From positions 248,001 through 312,000 of the forward strand of contig NZ_QGNA01000003.1 in assembly GCF_003173615.1 (NCBI RefSeq): DNA of 64,000 nt, in the 5' to 3' direction. The notes beneath the pieces are model-generated. The model had not been told where the DNA came from. It did no database searches and saw only the letters and a program-made list of their open reading frames with translations. The stretch is from Falsiroseomonas bella (GTDB lineage: Bacteria; Pseudomonadota; Alphaproteobacteria; Acetobacterales; Acetobacteraceae). The position numbers and the translations under genes were made by a program. Positions 46,896 through 56,000 of this stretch are shown here, piece by piece (the stretch's first letter is position 1; each line of letters starts with the position of its first letter).

Positions 46896-48065
46896 TCAGC
46901 CCGGCACGGTCGGATCCGTCAGCCGCTTGTGCTCCTCGAGCGCGTAGCGGTCGGTCATGCCGGCAAGGTAGTCGCAGACCGCCGCGGCGGCCTCGCGCGA
47001 ACCCGCCTCGCCGGCCTTGGCGTGCCACCAGGGCGGCAGCTGGCGCGGCTCGCCATGCAGCAGGGTGAACAGCATCTGCAGCGCACGCTTGCATTTCTGC
47101 GTCGTGCGGTTGACCCGCCAGTGGCGGTACATCCGCGCAAAGAGGAACGCGCGCAACTCGTTGTTCGCTTCCATCATCCCGTCGGAGAAGGCGACCACCG
47201 GGCGGTCCGCGGCGCGGATGTCGTCGGCGACGCGCGGTCCCAGCGCGGCGATGCGCCGGCGCGCCTCCGCCACCACGTCATTCACCATGGCGTTGATCAC
47301 GCGGCGCACCGTCTCGCTGATCGCGCGGTCGCCGGGGAGCGTGGCGTTGTCGCGCTTCGCCGCCTCCCACGCCTCGCCGACCAGCGGCAGCGCGGCGGCT
47401 TCCTCCAGCGTGAACAGGCCGGCGCGCACGCCGTCATCCAGGTCGTGGTTGTTGTAGGCGATGTCGTCGGCGATGGCGGCGACCTGCGCCTCCGCGCTGG
47501 CATGCATCGTCAGGTCCAGCGGGTGGCGCCGGTCGTATTCGGCGATGTAGGGCGGCGGGCGGCGCAGCGGGCCGTTGTGCTTGGCCAGCCCCTCCAGCGT
47601 CTCCCAGGTGAGGTTCAGCCCGTCGAAGCCGGCATAGCGCGTCTCCAGCAGCGTCACGGCCTTCAGCGACTGCGCGTTGTGGTCGAAGCCGCCATAGGGC
47701 TTCATCATCGCGTCGAGCGCATCCTCCCCGCCATGGCCGAAGGGCGGGTGGCCAAGGTCATGCGCCAGCGCCAGCGCCTCCGCCAGGTCCTCGTCCAGCG
47801 CGAGCTCGCGCGCGATGGAGCGGGCGATCTGCGCCACTTCGATCGAATGGGTCAGGCGCGTCCGAAAATGGTCGCCCTCGTGATAGACGAAGACCTGCGT
47901 CTTGTACTGCAGCCGCCGGAAGGCGGTGGAGTGGATGATGCGGTCGCGGTCGCGCTGGAAGGGCGAGCGTACCCCGCCCGCCGCTTCCGGATGCAGGCGG
48001 CCGCGCGATTCGGCCGCGCGCACCGCCCAGGGGGCCAGCCCGTCCGCCAGGCGCTGTTGGTCCAT
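46896..48065 (-). CDS. dgt: dGTPase-like HD-domain triphosphohydrolase
   Basis: A 389-residue deoxynucleoside triphosphate triphosphohydrolase. The HD motif set is present (RLTHSIEVAQIAR and LAHDLGHPPFGHGGEDAL, with ADDIAYNNHDLDDG further on), which bind the metal. The family hydrolyses dGTP or other dNTPs. ATG at 48065. It is divergent from erpA by about 100 bases. In relatives dgt is followed by argS; here a plus-strand cassette separates them. Confidence 0.95.
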   Translation of the reverse strand: MDQQRLADGLAPWAVRAAESRGRLHPEAAGGVRSPFQRDRDRIIHSTAFRRLQYKTQVFVYHEGDHFRTRLTHSIEVAQIARSIARELALDEDLAEALALAHDLGHPPFGHGGEDALDAMMKPYGGFDHNAQSLKAVTLLETRYAGFDGLNLTWETLEGLAKHNGPLRRPPPYIAEYDRRHPLDLTMHASAEAQVAAIADDIAYNNHDLDDGVRAGLFTLEEAAALPLVGEAWEAAKRDNATLPGDRAISETVRRVINAMVNDVVAEARRRIAALGPRVADDIRAADRPVVAFSDGMMEANNELRAFLFARMYRHWRVNRTTQKCKRALQMLFTLLHGEPRQLPPWWHAKAGEAGSREAAAAVCDYLAGMTDRYALEEHKRLTDPTVPG

Positions 48066-48167
48066 CCCCGGCGCGTAGCATTGCGGCGGCGGCGGCGGCA
48101 ACGGGCGTGGCGGTTGGAAAGCGGGCTCCTGCCGCCCTATCTTCCTGATCAAGGAGTCTTGGACGCC

Positions 48168-48527
48168 ATGGACCTCGCCACCACCGAAGCCCCCCTCGCC
48201 CCGTTCCGCGTGACGCCGCGCGCCGCCGCGCAGGTGGCCGAGATCGCCGCCCGCGAGGGCAAGCCCGGCGCCGGGCTGCGCCTGGCGGTGGATGCCGGCG
48301 GCTGCTCCGGCTTCCAGTACCGCTTCGGGCTGGAGGATGCGCCGGCGCCTGACGACCTCGTGGTCGAGGAGGGCGAGGGCCGGGTCTTCGTGGACCCGGT
48401 CAGCCTGGAGCTGCTCGCCGGCGCCGAGCTCGACTGGGCCGAGGCGCTGATCGGCGCGCATTTCGCGGTGAAGAACCCGCAGGCGGTCAGCGCTTGCGGC
48501 TGCGGGACGTCCTTCTCGGTCGGGTGA
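48168..48527 (+). CDS. erpA: Iron-sulfur cluster insertion protein (ErpA/IscA family)
   Basis: A-type Fe-S carrier, 119 residues. The three cluster-binding Cys are GGCSGFQY and C-terminal ACGCG. ATG at 48168 is preceded by AAGGAG at a good spacing. It is divergent from dgt and followed by xth, an order common in Alphaproteobacteria. ErpA versus IscA cannot be fully settled from this sequence. Confidence 0.9.
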   Translation: MDLATTEAPLAPFRVTPRAAAQVAEIAAREGKPGAGLRLAVDAGGCSGFQYRFGLEDAPAPDDLVVEEGEGRVFVDPVSLELLAGAELDWAEALIGAHFAVKNPQAVSACGCGTSFSVG

Positions 48528-48582
48528 TCTTCCCGGACCGCCGCTCTCGACGAGCCGCCCGGCCGCGGGCAGTGTCCGGCGC

Positions 48583-49353
48583 ATGCGCCTCGCGACCTTC
48601 AACGTGAACTCGATCCGCCGCCGCGCCGGGCATGTGCGGCGATTCCTCGATCGCAAGCAGCCGGACCTGCTCTTCCTGCAGGAGCTGAAGTGCAAGACCG
48701 AGGAATGCCCGGGGCTGGAATTCGAGGGCAGCGGCTACCGCCTGCATGCAGTGGGCCAGTCCGGCGGGCGCAACGGCGTCGCGGTGCTCGGCCGCATCCC
48801 CTTCGAGGTGGTGTCTGAGGCGCTGCCCGGCGACGACGCCGACACCCAGGCCCGCTACATCGAGGTTTCGGCCGCGGGGATGCGGGTGGCGGGCATCTAC
48901 CTGCCGAACGGCAATTCCGGCGGCGACGAGGGTTTCGGTTACAAGCTTGCCTGGATGGCGCGGCTGCGGGAGGTGGCGAAGGCACGGCTGGATGCCTTCC
49001 TGCCCTTCGCCATCCTCGGCGACTTCAATGTCTGCCCGACCGAGCTGGACCTGGCACCCCGCGCCCTGCCGCCGACCGACGCCCTCGTGCGGCCGGAGAC
49101 GCGCGCGGCCTGGCGGGCGCTGGAGCATCTCGGTCTGACGGATGCGGTGCGGGCGCTGCATCCGGGCGATCGGCTCTACACCTACTGGGATTACGGCGCG
49201 AATTTCGATGCGAATGTGGGGCTTCGCATCGACCACGCACTGCTGAGCCCGGAACTCGCGGAGCGGCTGACGGGCGCCGAGGTGGACGTCGCGCCGCGCA
49301 GCGAGGAAAGCCCCTCCGACCACACGCCCGTGCTGGTCGAACTGGCGGCATAG
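48583..49353 (+). CDS. xth: Exodeoxyribonuclease III
   Basis: A 256-residue AP endonuclease/exonuclease of the EEP fold. Catalytic elements are visible: MRLATFNVNSIRRR, LQELKCK (metal Glu), YLPNGN, GDFNVCPTELD and the C-terminal SDHTPVLVEL. It repairs abasic sites. It lies 55 bases after erpA and converges on the small lipoprotein gene. Confidence 0.95.
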   Translation: MRLATFNVNSIRRRAGHVRRFLDRKQPDLLFLQELKCKTEECPGLEFEGSGYRLHAVGQSGGRNGVAVLGRIPFEVVSEALPGDDADTQARYIEVSAAGMRVAGIYLPNGNSGGDEGFGYKLAWMARLREVAKARLDAFLPFAILGDFNVCPTELDLAPRALPPTDALVRPETRAAWRALEHLGLTDAVRALHPGDRLYTYWDYGANFDANVGLRIDHALLSPELAERLTGAEVDVAPRSEESPSDHTPVLVELAA

Positions 49354-49363
49354 CGCCGCGCCG

Positions 49364-49648
49364 CTACCAGCGGCGGTAATCGCGCCGGTGGGGTCGGCCC
49401 CAACCCGGCGGCCGGCCGGCGCGACGCGGCGGGCCATAGGCATAAGGACGGTAGGCGGGGCCGTAGTACGGGCGGTAGACCGGCGCCGGGCGATAGATCA
49501 CCGGCGGCCGATAGACGGGCGCGGGCGCGTAGTAGGGGCGCGGATAGCCGTAGCCGTAGCCATAGACCGGCCCGGTCTCGGCCGCGATGACGCAGCCCGA
49601 CAGCAGGAACGCTGACGCCAGCAGGCCGAACAGGCGCAACCGTGGCAT
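49364..49648 (-). CDS. Small Tyr/Pro/Arg-rich lipoprotein
   Basis: A 94-residue protein with a lipoprotein signal (MPRLRLFGLLASAFLLSGC), so the Cys at 19 would carry the lipid. The rest is low complexity: YGYGYGYPRPYYAP then repeated PVYRP and PYYGPAYRPYAYG and a basic RPHRRDYRRW tail. Such outer-membrane proteins are common in Acetobacteraceae and Rhodospirillales; function is unknown. ATG at 49648; the frame overlapping it in other directions is not supported. Confidence 0.7.
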   Translation of the reverse strand: MPRLRLFGLLASAFLLSGCVIAAETGPVYGYGYGYPRPYYAPAPVYRPPVIYRPAPVYRPYYGPAYRPYAYGPPRRAGRPPGWGRPHRRDYRRW

Positions 49649-49792
49649 GGGGCTCTCCGGCGCGGCGGCCGGTTGGGGGCGTAGCCGCCGCGATCCCCAT
49701 ACAACGCGCCGCGGATGCCGGAGGTCGGGCGGCGCGGCGGCGGAACCGGGGCGTTCGGGGCGGCACCGTGGCGCGGCACCGCCCCTCACGCG

Positions 49793-51511
49793 TCATTGAT
49801 CGGCGTAGACGTGGCTCTCCTCGGCGGCACCCGGATGGGTCACCGCGCCGTTCAGCGCCGGGCCGACGAGCTGGGCATACTTCCAGAGCGCGCCGGAGCT
49901 GTAGTCGGTCTTGCGCGGCTTCCAGGCGGCGCGGCGCTTGGCCAGCACCGCTTCCTCGACCATCAGGTCGATGGTGCCCTTGTCGGCGTCGATGATGATG
50001 CGGTCGCCGTTCTCGATCAGCGCGATCGGCCCACCCACCGCGGCCTCGGGCCCGACATGGCCGATGCAGAAGCCGCGAGTCGCGCCGGAGAAGCGGCCAT
50101 CGGTGATCAGCGCGACCTTGTCGCCCATGCCCTGGCCGTAGATCGCGCTGGTGGTGGAGAGCATCTCCCGCATGCCGGGGCCGCCCTTCGGGCCTTCGTA
50201 GCGGATGATGATCACGTCGCCGGGCTTGTAGGCGCGCATCTCCACCGCCTTGAAGGCATCCTCCTCGCAGTCGAAGCAGAGCGCCGTGCCCTCGAAGCGC
50301 AGCGTCTTCATGCCAGCGATCTTCACGATGGCCCCTTCCGGCGCCAGCGTGCCCTTGAGCGAGACCACGCCGCCGATCGGGCTGACCGGGTCGGAGGTTG
50401 GGCGGACCACGTCCTGGTCCTTCGGGATGATCACCTCGCGGTGGTTCTCGGCCAGCGTCTTGCCGGTGACGGTCATCGCATCGCCGCGGAGATAGCCGCC
50501 ATCCAGCAGCGCCTTGATGATCACCGGCACGCCGCCGACGTTGAACACGTCGAGCGCGACATACTTCCCGCCCGGCTTCAGGTCGGCGATGTGCGGCGTG
50601 GCGCGCATGATCTCCGCCACGTCGTGCAGGTCGAACTTGATGCCCGCCTCATGCGCGATGGCCGGCAGGTGCAGGCCGGCATTGGTGGAGCCGCCGGTGG
50701 CACCGACGATGGCCGCGGCGTTGAACAGCGCGTCCCTGGTGACGATGTCGCGCGGGCGCAGGTTGCGGCGGATAAGCTCCACCACCGCCTCACCCGACTT
50801 CTCGGCCCAGTAGTCGCGGTTCTGGTCGGGCGCCGGCGCGCCGGCGGAGCCGGGCAGCGCGAGCCCGATGACCTCGCTGATGCAGGCCATGGTGTTGGCG
50901 GTGAACTGGCCGCCGCAGGCGCCCGCGCCGGGGCAGGCATGCTGCTCCAGCTCCAGCAGGTCCTCATCGGACATGTTGCCCGCCGCGTGCTGGCCCACCG
51001 CCTCGAACACGTCGAGCACGGTCACGTCCTTGCCGCGGAACTTGCCCGGCATGATCGAGCCGCCATACATGAACACGCTCGGCACGTTCAGGCGAACCAT
51101 CGCCATCATCAGCCCGGGCAGCGTCTTGTCGCAGCCGCCGAGGCCGACCAGCGCGTCATAGCAATGGCCGCGCATGGTCAGCTCCACGCTGTCGGCGATC
51201 AGGTCACGGCTGGCGAGGCTCGACTTCATGGACTGGTGGCCCATGGCGATGCCGTCGGTGACGGTGATGGTGGTGAATTCGCGCGGCGTGGCACCCGCGG
51301 CCTTCACCCCCTTCTTGGCGCTCTGCGCCTGGCGCGAGAGGGCGATGTTGCAGGGCGCGGCCTCGTTCCAGCAGGTGGCGACGCCGACGAAGGGCTGCTC
51401 GATCTCCTCCTTCGTCAGGCCCATCGCGTAGTAGTAGCTGCGATGCGGCGCGCGCTCCGGCCCCACGGTGGTGTGGCGGCTGGGCAGCTTGGACTTGTCC
51501 CACTTGGTCAT
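49793..51511 (-). CDS. ilvD: Dihydroxy-acid dehydratase
   Basis: Fe-S dehydratase for the third step of valine, leucine and isoleucine synthesis. 572 residues. The cluster-ligand Cys contexts are [18 protein letters not shown] and [16 protein letters not shown]. The C-terminal [20 protein letters not shown] is typical. The ATG at 51511 is 143 bases downstream (on the minus strand) of the third PEP-CTERM gene and is separated from it by a strong terminator, so it has its own promoter. No attenuator was identified. Confidence 0.97.
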   Translation of the reverse strand: MTKWDKSKLPSRHTTVGPERAPHRSYYYAMGLTKEEIEQPFVGVATCWNEAAPCNIALSRQAQSAKKGVKAAGATPREFTTITVTDGIAMGHQSMKSSLASRDLIADSVELTMRGHCYDALVGLGGCDKTLPGLMMAMVRLNVPSVFMYGGSIMPGKFRGKDVTVLDVFEAVGQHAAGNMSDEDLLELEQHACPGAGACGGQFTANTMACISEVIGLALPGSAGAPAPDQNRDYWAEKSGEAVVELIRRNLRPRDIVTRDALFNAAAIVGATGGSTNAGLHLPAIAHEAGIKFDLHDVAEIMRATPHIADLKPGGKYVALDVFNVGGVPVIIKALLDGGYLRGDAMTVTGKTLAENHREVIIPKDQDVVRPTSDPVSPIGGVVSLKGTLAPEGAIVKIAGMKTLRFEGTALCFDCEEDAFKAVEMRAYKPGDVIIIRYEGPKGGPGMREMLSTTSAIYGQGMGDKVALITDGRFSGATRGFCIGHVGPEAAVGGPIALIENGDRIIIDADKGTIDLMVEEAVLAKRRAAWKPRKTDYSSGALWKYAQLVGPALNGAVTHPGAAEESHVYADQ

Positions 51512-51598
51512 GGATCTGCGTTCCCGAGGCGATCTGGCACCGCCTTTTCGCGCGCGACGCGCGGCTGGGCAAGCGCGGCCGGGCACTGCACCGGCACG

Positions 51599-51629
51599 AA
51601 AAAAGGGCGGCTCCCGGCAGGAGCCGCCC
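51599..51629 (-). terminator. Rho-independent terminator of the third PEP-CTERM gene
   Basis: On the minus strand GGGCGGCTCC pairs with GGAGCCGCCC over a five-base loop and is followed by six T. It lies 25 bases after the PEP-CTERM stop and insulates ilvD. Confidence 0.9.
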
Positions 51630-51653
51630 CGCTGGCCCGCTGTACCCTGCCCG

Positions 51654-52334
51654 TCAGGCCGCGCGGCGGCGCCGCGTGAGGCCGAGCCCGGCGAGGCCGA
51701 GGCCAAAGAGGACCATCGCAGCCGGCTCCGGCACGACGTCGATCCGAGTGGACTTGATGTCGATGTTCTCGATGCTGTGGATGCGGTTGCACGCGGCCGT
51801 CGGGCTGATGCAGTCGGTGTCCACGTAGCTGATCGTGAGGCTGCGGATCACGTCTCCGCCGGAGGCCTGGACGTAGTAATGCTGGTTGGTGCCGGAATTG
51901 CCTTCCCAGGGGAAGTTCAGCGCCGTGGAGGATACGGCCTGCCCGTTCACGTCGGTGACGGTGAGCGTGAGTGAGCCGCCGACATGCGTTTTCGCGGTCG
52001 CGTCCAGCATGAACTCGACATACGTCCAGGCATAGGGAAGCGCCGGCGTGATGATGATGGAGTTGAAGCCCGTGCCGCCGACGCCCGTGTCCACCACCTG
52101 GCCGCTACCGTGCAGGGTGATGCCCTCCAGGCTCTGCACGACGACGTCGTAGATCGGCGCAGGGTTGGTGTTGCCGGTGATGCTCACGCCCGATCCGGCG
52201 CCGTGGAAGTTCACCGACTGGTTGCAGTCGCCGCAATTGCCCGGCTGGTAGCCGAAGGTGAAGCCGGCCCAAGCCGGTGCCGCCGCCGCCAGGCCCAAGG
52301 CCAGGACCGGCAGCATCTTGAAGTGGCGTCTCAC
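51654..52334 (-). CDS. PEP-CTERM sorting-domain protein
   Basis: A 226-residue exported protein. It starts at a GTG at 52334 with GGAGG about seven bases upstream. The signal is [19 protein letters not shown]. The mature part is Gly/Thr/Ser-rich, with no known domain seen, and has CxxC (CGDC) near its start plus further Cys. The C terminus is the classical [19 protein letters not shown] plus RRRR sorting tag. It is unrelated to the pair at 26-28 kb in the body. An upstream frame to 52400 is less likely. Confidence 0.88.
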   Translation of the reverse strand: MRRHFKMLPVLALGLAAAAPAWAGFTFGYQPGNCGDCNQSVNFHGAGSGVSITGNTNPAPIYDVVVQSLEGITLHGSGQVVDTGVGGTGFNSIIITPALPYAWTYVEFMLDATAKTHVGGSLTLTVTDVNGQAVSSTALNFPWEGNSGTNQHYYVQASGGDVIRSLTISYVDTDCISPTAACNRIHSIENIDIKSTRIDVVPEPAAMVLFGLGLAGLGLTRRRRAA

Positions 52335-52441
52335 GCCTTGCCCTCCCCAATGGCGCGCATGCGCCATGCTCGTCGCCTCTGCCGGTAGCCAGAGAGGCAA
52401 CCGACACGGTCACAGAGTAGTGAGGAAGACTCTAACACTCA

Positions 52442-52454
52442 ACATTACTAATGT
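52442..52454. promoter_or_regulatory. Near-palindrome in the AT-rich leader of the third PEP-CTERM gene
   Basis: ACATTACTAATGT is a perfect inverted repeat around one base, inside the only AT-rich patch of the 52335-52483 gap. It lies 108 bases upstream of the GTG start. It may be an operator; the distance is long for direct repression. Confidence 0.3.
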
Positions 52455-52483
52455 AGTATCTCGGGTCCGGCCGGCAGCTTTGC

Positions 52484-52669
52484 CTAGCCCGTGGCCAGCA
52501 GGAACCCGATCCCCACCACCAGCCCGATGACGGCACCGACCGACTGGGCCTGCGGCCGCGTCAGGCGGCGCCCGGCGATCTCGCGCTTCGGCAGCATCTC
52601 GGCGCAGAAGATCACGGGCACCGAGAACAGCACGATTGCCACCAGCAGCTTGATCGTGCCGGCGTCCAT
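52484..52669 (-). CDS. Small two-helix membrane protein downstream of valS
   Basis: A 61-residue protein with two hydrophobic helices: IKLLVAIVLFSVPVIFCAEML and SVGAVIGLVVGIGFLLATG, separated by a basic loop (KREIAGRRLTRPQA). ATG at 52669; the valS stop is nine bases upstream, so they may be co-transcribed. Family is unknown to me. Confidence 0.6.
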   Translation of the reverse strand: MDAGTIKLLVAIVLFSVPVIFCAEMLPKREIAGRRLTRPQAQSVGAVIGLVVGIGFLLATG

Positions 52670-52678
52670 AGCCCTGCC

Positions 52679-55375
52679 CTACTCCGCGATCCGCGCCAGC
52701 GCGGCATCGAGCCGCGCCATCTCGGCCTCGGCGGCGGCGAGGCGCTCGCGGTTCTCCTCGACCACCTCCTCCTTGGCGCGGGCGACGAAATCGGCGTTGC
52801 CGAGTTTGGCGGCGATCTTCTTCGCCTCGTTCTCCGCAGCCGCCCGCGCCTTCGCCAGGCGCGTGCGCTCGGCGCCAAGGTCGATGACATCCGCCAGCGG
52901 CAGCATCACCGTCGCTTCGCCGACGACCACCTGCGCCACGCCCTTCGGCGCGGCGCCATCGAGCGGCTTCACCTCGGTCGCACGCGCCAGGCGCCGGATT
53001 GCGTCGATCCAGCGATCGGCGCGCGCCAACGTCGTCCCCGCGGCGCCCTGCAGCAGCAGCGGCACGGTGACGGAGGGGGGCACATTCATCTCGGCGCGCG
53101 CGCCGCGCACCTCCCCGATGAGCGCCACCACCCAGTCGAGCTCGGCGCGCGCCGCCTCGGCATCCGGCACGGTCACCGGTGCCGGCCACGCAGCGCGGAT
53201 CAGGCTGCCCTGCTCGCCGTAGCCGAACAGGTGCCACAGCTCCTCGGTGACGAAGGGCATCGCCGGGTGGAGCAGCTTCAGGATGGTGCCGAAGACATGC
53301 TGCGCGGCGCCCTTCACCTCGGCCTTTTCCGGCCCGTCCGGGCCGTTCAGCACGGGTTTTCCGAGTTCGATGAACCAGTCGCAGTAGCTGCCCCAGGCGA
53401 AGCGATAGGCCGCGGCGGCGTATTCGTCGAAGCGGTAGGCTTCAAGAGCCTCGGTGCACTCCTCCACGGCGCGGTTCGATGCATCGAGGATCCAACGCGC
53501 GAGCGGGGACTTCGCCGTCGCGGGATCGAAGGAGGCATCCGCGACGATGCCGTTCATCTCCAGGAAGCGCGCGGCATTCCAGATCTTGGTGACGAAGGCG
53601 CGGTGGTCTTCCACACGCTTGCGGCCGAGCTTCACGTCGCGCCCCGGCCCGGTCAGCGCGGCGATGGTGAAGCGCAGCGCATCGGCCCCGTAGGCCTCGA
53701 TCAGCTCCAGGGGGTCCATCACGTTCCCCTTGGATTTCGACATCTTCTGGCCCTTCTCGTCGCGGACCAGGCCGTGGATGTAGACGTGGCGGAACGGCAC
53801 CTCGTTCATGAAGTGGATGCCCATCATCATCATCCGCGCGACCCAGAAAAAGATGATGTCGAAGCCCGTCACCAGCACGCTGCCGGGGTAGTACTTCTTC
53901 AACTCCGGCGTCTCATCCGGCCAGCCCAGCGTGCTGAAGGGCCAGAGCGCGCTGCTGAACCAGGTGTCCAGCACGTCCGCGTCGCGGATCAGCGTGACGT
54001 CGCGGCCATACTTTTCGCGCGCCGCCGCTGCCGCTTCGGCTTCGCTCTCCGCGACGAAGACCTCGCCGTCCGGCGCGTACCAGGCGGGGATCTGGTGGCC
54101 CCACCAGAGCTGGCGGGAGACGCACCAGGGCTGGATGTCGCGCATCCACGCAAAGAAAGTGTTCTCCCACTGGCGCGGCACGAAGACCGTCTGCCCGGTC
54201 TCGACCGCCTTGATCGCGGGCTGCGCCAGCGTCTTCGCATCCACGTACCACTGCATGGTCAGCCGCGGCTCGATCGGCACGCCGGAGCGGTCGCCATGCG
54301 GGACCATGTGCGTATGGGCCTCGATCTTCTCGATGAGGCCGAGTTCCTCCAGCCGCGCCAGGATCTTCTTGCGCGCATCGAAGCGGTCGAGGCCGTCCAG
54401 CGCGCGCACGAAGGCGGGGTCGCCGATGCCGGGCACCTCGGCCAGCTCGGCCTCGATCTCCGCAACCATGACCTTCGCATCGGCATCAAGCACGGAGGGC
54501 ATGGAAAGCGCGTGCCGCTTGCCGACCTCGAAATCATTGAAGTCATGCGCGGGCGTGATCTTCACCGCGCCGCTGCCCTTCTCGGGGTCGGAATGCGTGT
54601 CGGCCACCACGGGGATGCGCCGCCCGGTCAGCGGCAGGATCAGGTGCTTGCCGACGAGATCGGCGAAGCGCGCATCCTCGGGATGCACGGCGACCGCCGT
54701 ATCGCCGAGCATCGTCTCGGGCCGCGTGGTCGCCACGACCAGGAAGCGGCCGGGCTCGCCCTCCACCGGATACTTCAGGTGCCAGAGGCTGCCCTTCACC
54801 TCCCGGCTCTCGACCTCGAGGTCGGAGATCGCGGTCTGGAACACCGGGTCCCAGTTCACCAGGCGCCGGTCGCGATAGAGCAGCCCCTGCCGGTGCAGCG
54901 TGACGAAGACCTTGAGCACGGCCCGCGACAGGCCTTCGTCCATGGTGAAGCGCTCGCGCGGCCAGTCCAGGCTGGCGCCCAGGCGGCGCAGCTGGCGCGT
55001 GATGGCGCCGCCCGACTGCGCCTTCCACTCCCACACATGCTTGAGGAAGGCCTCGCGGCCCATCGCGCGCCGGTCCTGCCCCTGCGAGGCCAGCAGCCGC
55101 TCCACCACCATCTGGGTCGCGATGCCGGCATGGTCGGTGCCGGGCTGCCACAGCGCGTCGCGCCCCTGCATCCGGCGCCAGCGCGTCAGCATGTCCTGCA
55201 CGGACATGGTCAGGGCATGGCCGATATGCAGGCTGCCCGTGACGTTGGGCGGCGGGATCATGATGACGAAGGGCGGCGCGGAGGAGGCCGGGTCGGCCGT
55301 GAAGGCGCCCAGCTTCTCCCACAACTCGTAGAGGCGCGGCTCGACGGCCGCGGGATCGAAGGTCTTCGTCAGCAT
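52679..55375 (-). CDS. valS: Valyl-tRNA synthetase
   Basis: Class I synthetase, 898 residues. HIGH-type motif HIGHALTMS near residue 50, KMSKSKGN near 544, an editing domain between, and a C-terminal coiled-coil arm (Ala/Glu/Arg-rich, about 830-898). The ATG at 55375 was chosen (MLTKTF); the frame upstream to 55411 is extra. It lies downstream of popZ on the same strand, as in many Alphaproteobacteria. Confidence 0.97.
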   Translation of the reverse strand: MLTKTFDPAAVEPRLYELWEKLGAFTADPASSAPPFVIMIPPPNVTGSLHIGHALTMSVQDMLTRWRRMQGRDALWQPGTDHAGIATQMVVERLLASQGQDRRAMGREAFLKHVWEWKAQSGGAITRQLRRLGASLDWPRERFTMDEGLSRAVLKVFVTLHRQGLLYRDRRLVNWDPVFQTAISDLEVESREVKGSLWHLKYPVEGEPGRFLVVATTRPETMLGDTAVAVHPEDARFADLVGKHLILPLTGRRIPVVADTHSDPEKGSGAVKITPAHDFNDFEVGKRHALSMPSVLDADAKVMVAEIEAELAEVPGIGDPAFVRALDGLDRFDARKKILARLEELGLIEKIEAHTHMVPHGDRSGVPIEPRLTMQWYVDAKTLAQPAIKAVETGQTVFVPRQWENTFFAWMRDIQPWCVSRQLWWGHQIPAWYAPDGEVFVAESEAEAAAAAREKYGRDVTLIRDADVLDTWFSSALWPFSTLGWPDETPELKKYYPGSVLVTGFDIIFFWVARMMMMGIHFMNEVPFRHVYIHGLVRDEKGQKMSKSKGNVMDPLELIEAYGADALRFTIAALTGPGRDVKLGRKRVEDHRAFVTKIWNAARFLEMNGIVADASFDPATAKSPLARWILDASNRAVEECTEALEAYRFDEYAAAAYRFAWGSYCDWFIELGKPVLNGPDGPEKAEVKGAAQHVFGTILKLLHPAMPFVTEELWHLFGYGEQGSLIRAAWPAPVTVPDAEAARAELDWVVALIGEVRGARAEMNVPPSVTVPLLLQGAAGTTLARADRWIDAIRRLARATEVKPLDGAAPKGVAQVVVGEATVMLPLADVIDLGAERTRLAKARAAAENEAKKIAAKLGNADFVARAKEEVVEENRERLAAAEAEMARLDAALARIAE

Positions 55376-55466
55376 GCGGCCATCCCTTCCGCGCCGGTCG
55401 GGCGCCGTCAAGGGCTTCGCCGCGCATGGGGACGGCGCGCAGGGCGCGCGCCGCGGGGGAAAGGCG

Positions 55467-55997
55467 CTACAGCGCCCTGCCGACCACCCTTTCGATCTCG
55501 GCGCGGACCAGGCGCTCGACCAGTGGCGGGAGGTGCTGGTCGAGCCAGTCCTTCAGCAGCGGCCGGATCTCTTCCCGCACCACATCCTCGATGGTGGGGC
55601 CGCCGCGGTGGATCGTGGCGGCGCGCTCCTGCGCCACCGTCCGCAGCAGCTTGCCGACGGCGGCCGTCGTGGCCGCGGCCACGGCCGGCGCGACCAGGGC
55701 GGCGGCAGGCGGACTTTCCGGCGCCGGCGCTTCGGGCCCTGCCGCTGCCTCGGCTTCCACGGGCGCTACGGGCGCGGACGACCCCCCTGAAGGCGGCGCC
55801 GGCTGCACCAGCATCGATTCGGTCAACTGCAGGGGCTCGGGCTCGCCCGCGTCCCGGCGTTCCGAGCCTTCGCCGGCCTGCGGGCCGGGCGTCGGCACGC
55901 CATCGTCCTCGTTAAGGATCCGCCGGATGGAGGCCAGGATGTCGTCCATGGCGGGGTCGGGACCGGCCGGCTTCGGCGCTTCCGGTGCAGCACTCAT
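55467..55997 (-). CDS. popZ: Polar organising protein PopZ (DUF2497)
   Basis: A 176-residue DUF2497 protein. The N-terminal helix MDDILASIRRILNEDD and the C-terminal assembly region (IRPLLKDWLDQHLPPLVERLVRAEIERV) flank a long Pro/Ala/Glu-rich disordered spacer. PopZ forms a polar matrix that tethers chromosome origins and cell-cycle proteins. It sits between tolC and valS, the order seen in Caulobacter-like genomes. Its stop is 91 bases before the valS start. Confidence 0.88.
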   Translation of the reverse strand: MSAAPEAPKPAGPDPAMDDILASIRRILNEDDGVPTPGPQAGEGSERRDAGEPEPLQLTESMLVQPAPPSGGSSAPVAPVEAEAAAGPEAPAPESPPAAALVAPAVAAATTAAVGKLLRTVAQERAATIHRGGPTIEDVVREEIRPLLKDWLDQHLPPLVERLVRAEIERVVGRAL

Positions 55998-56000
55998 GGC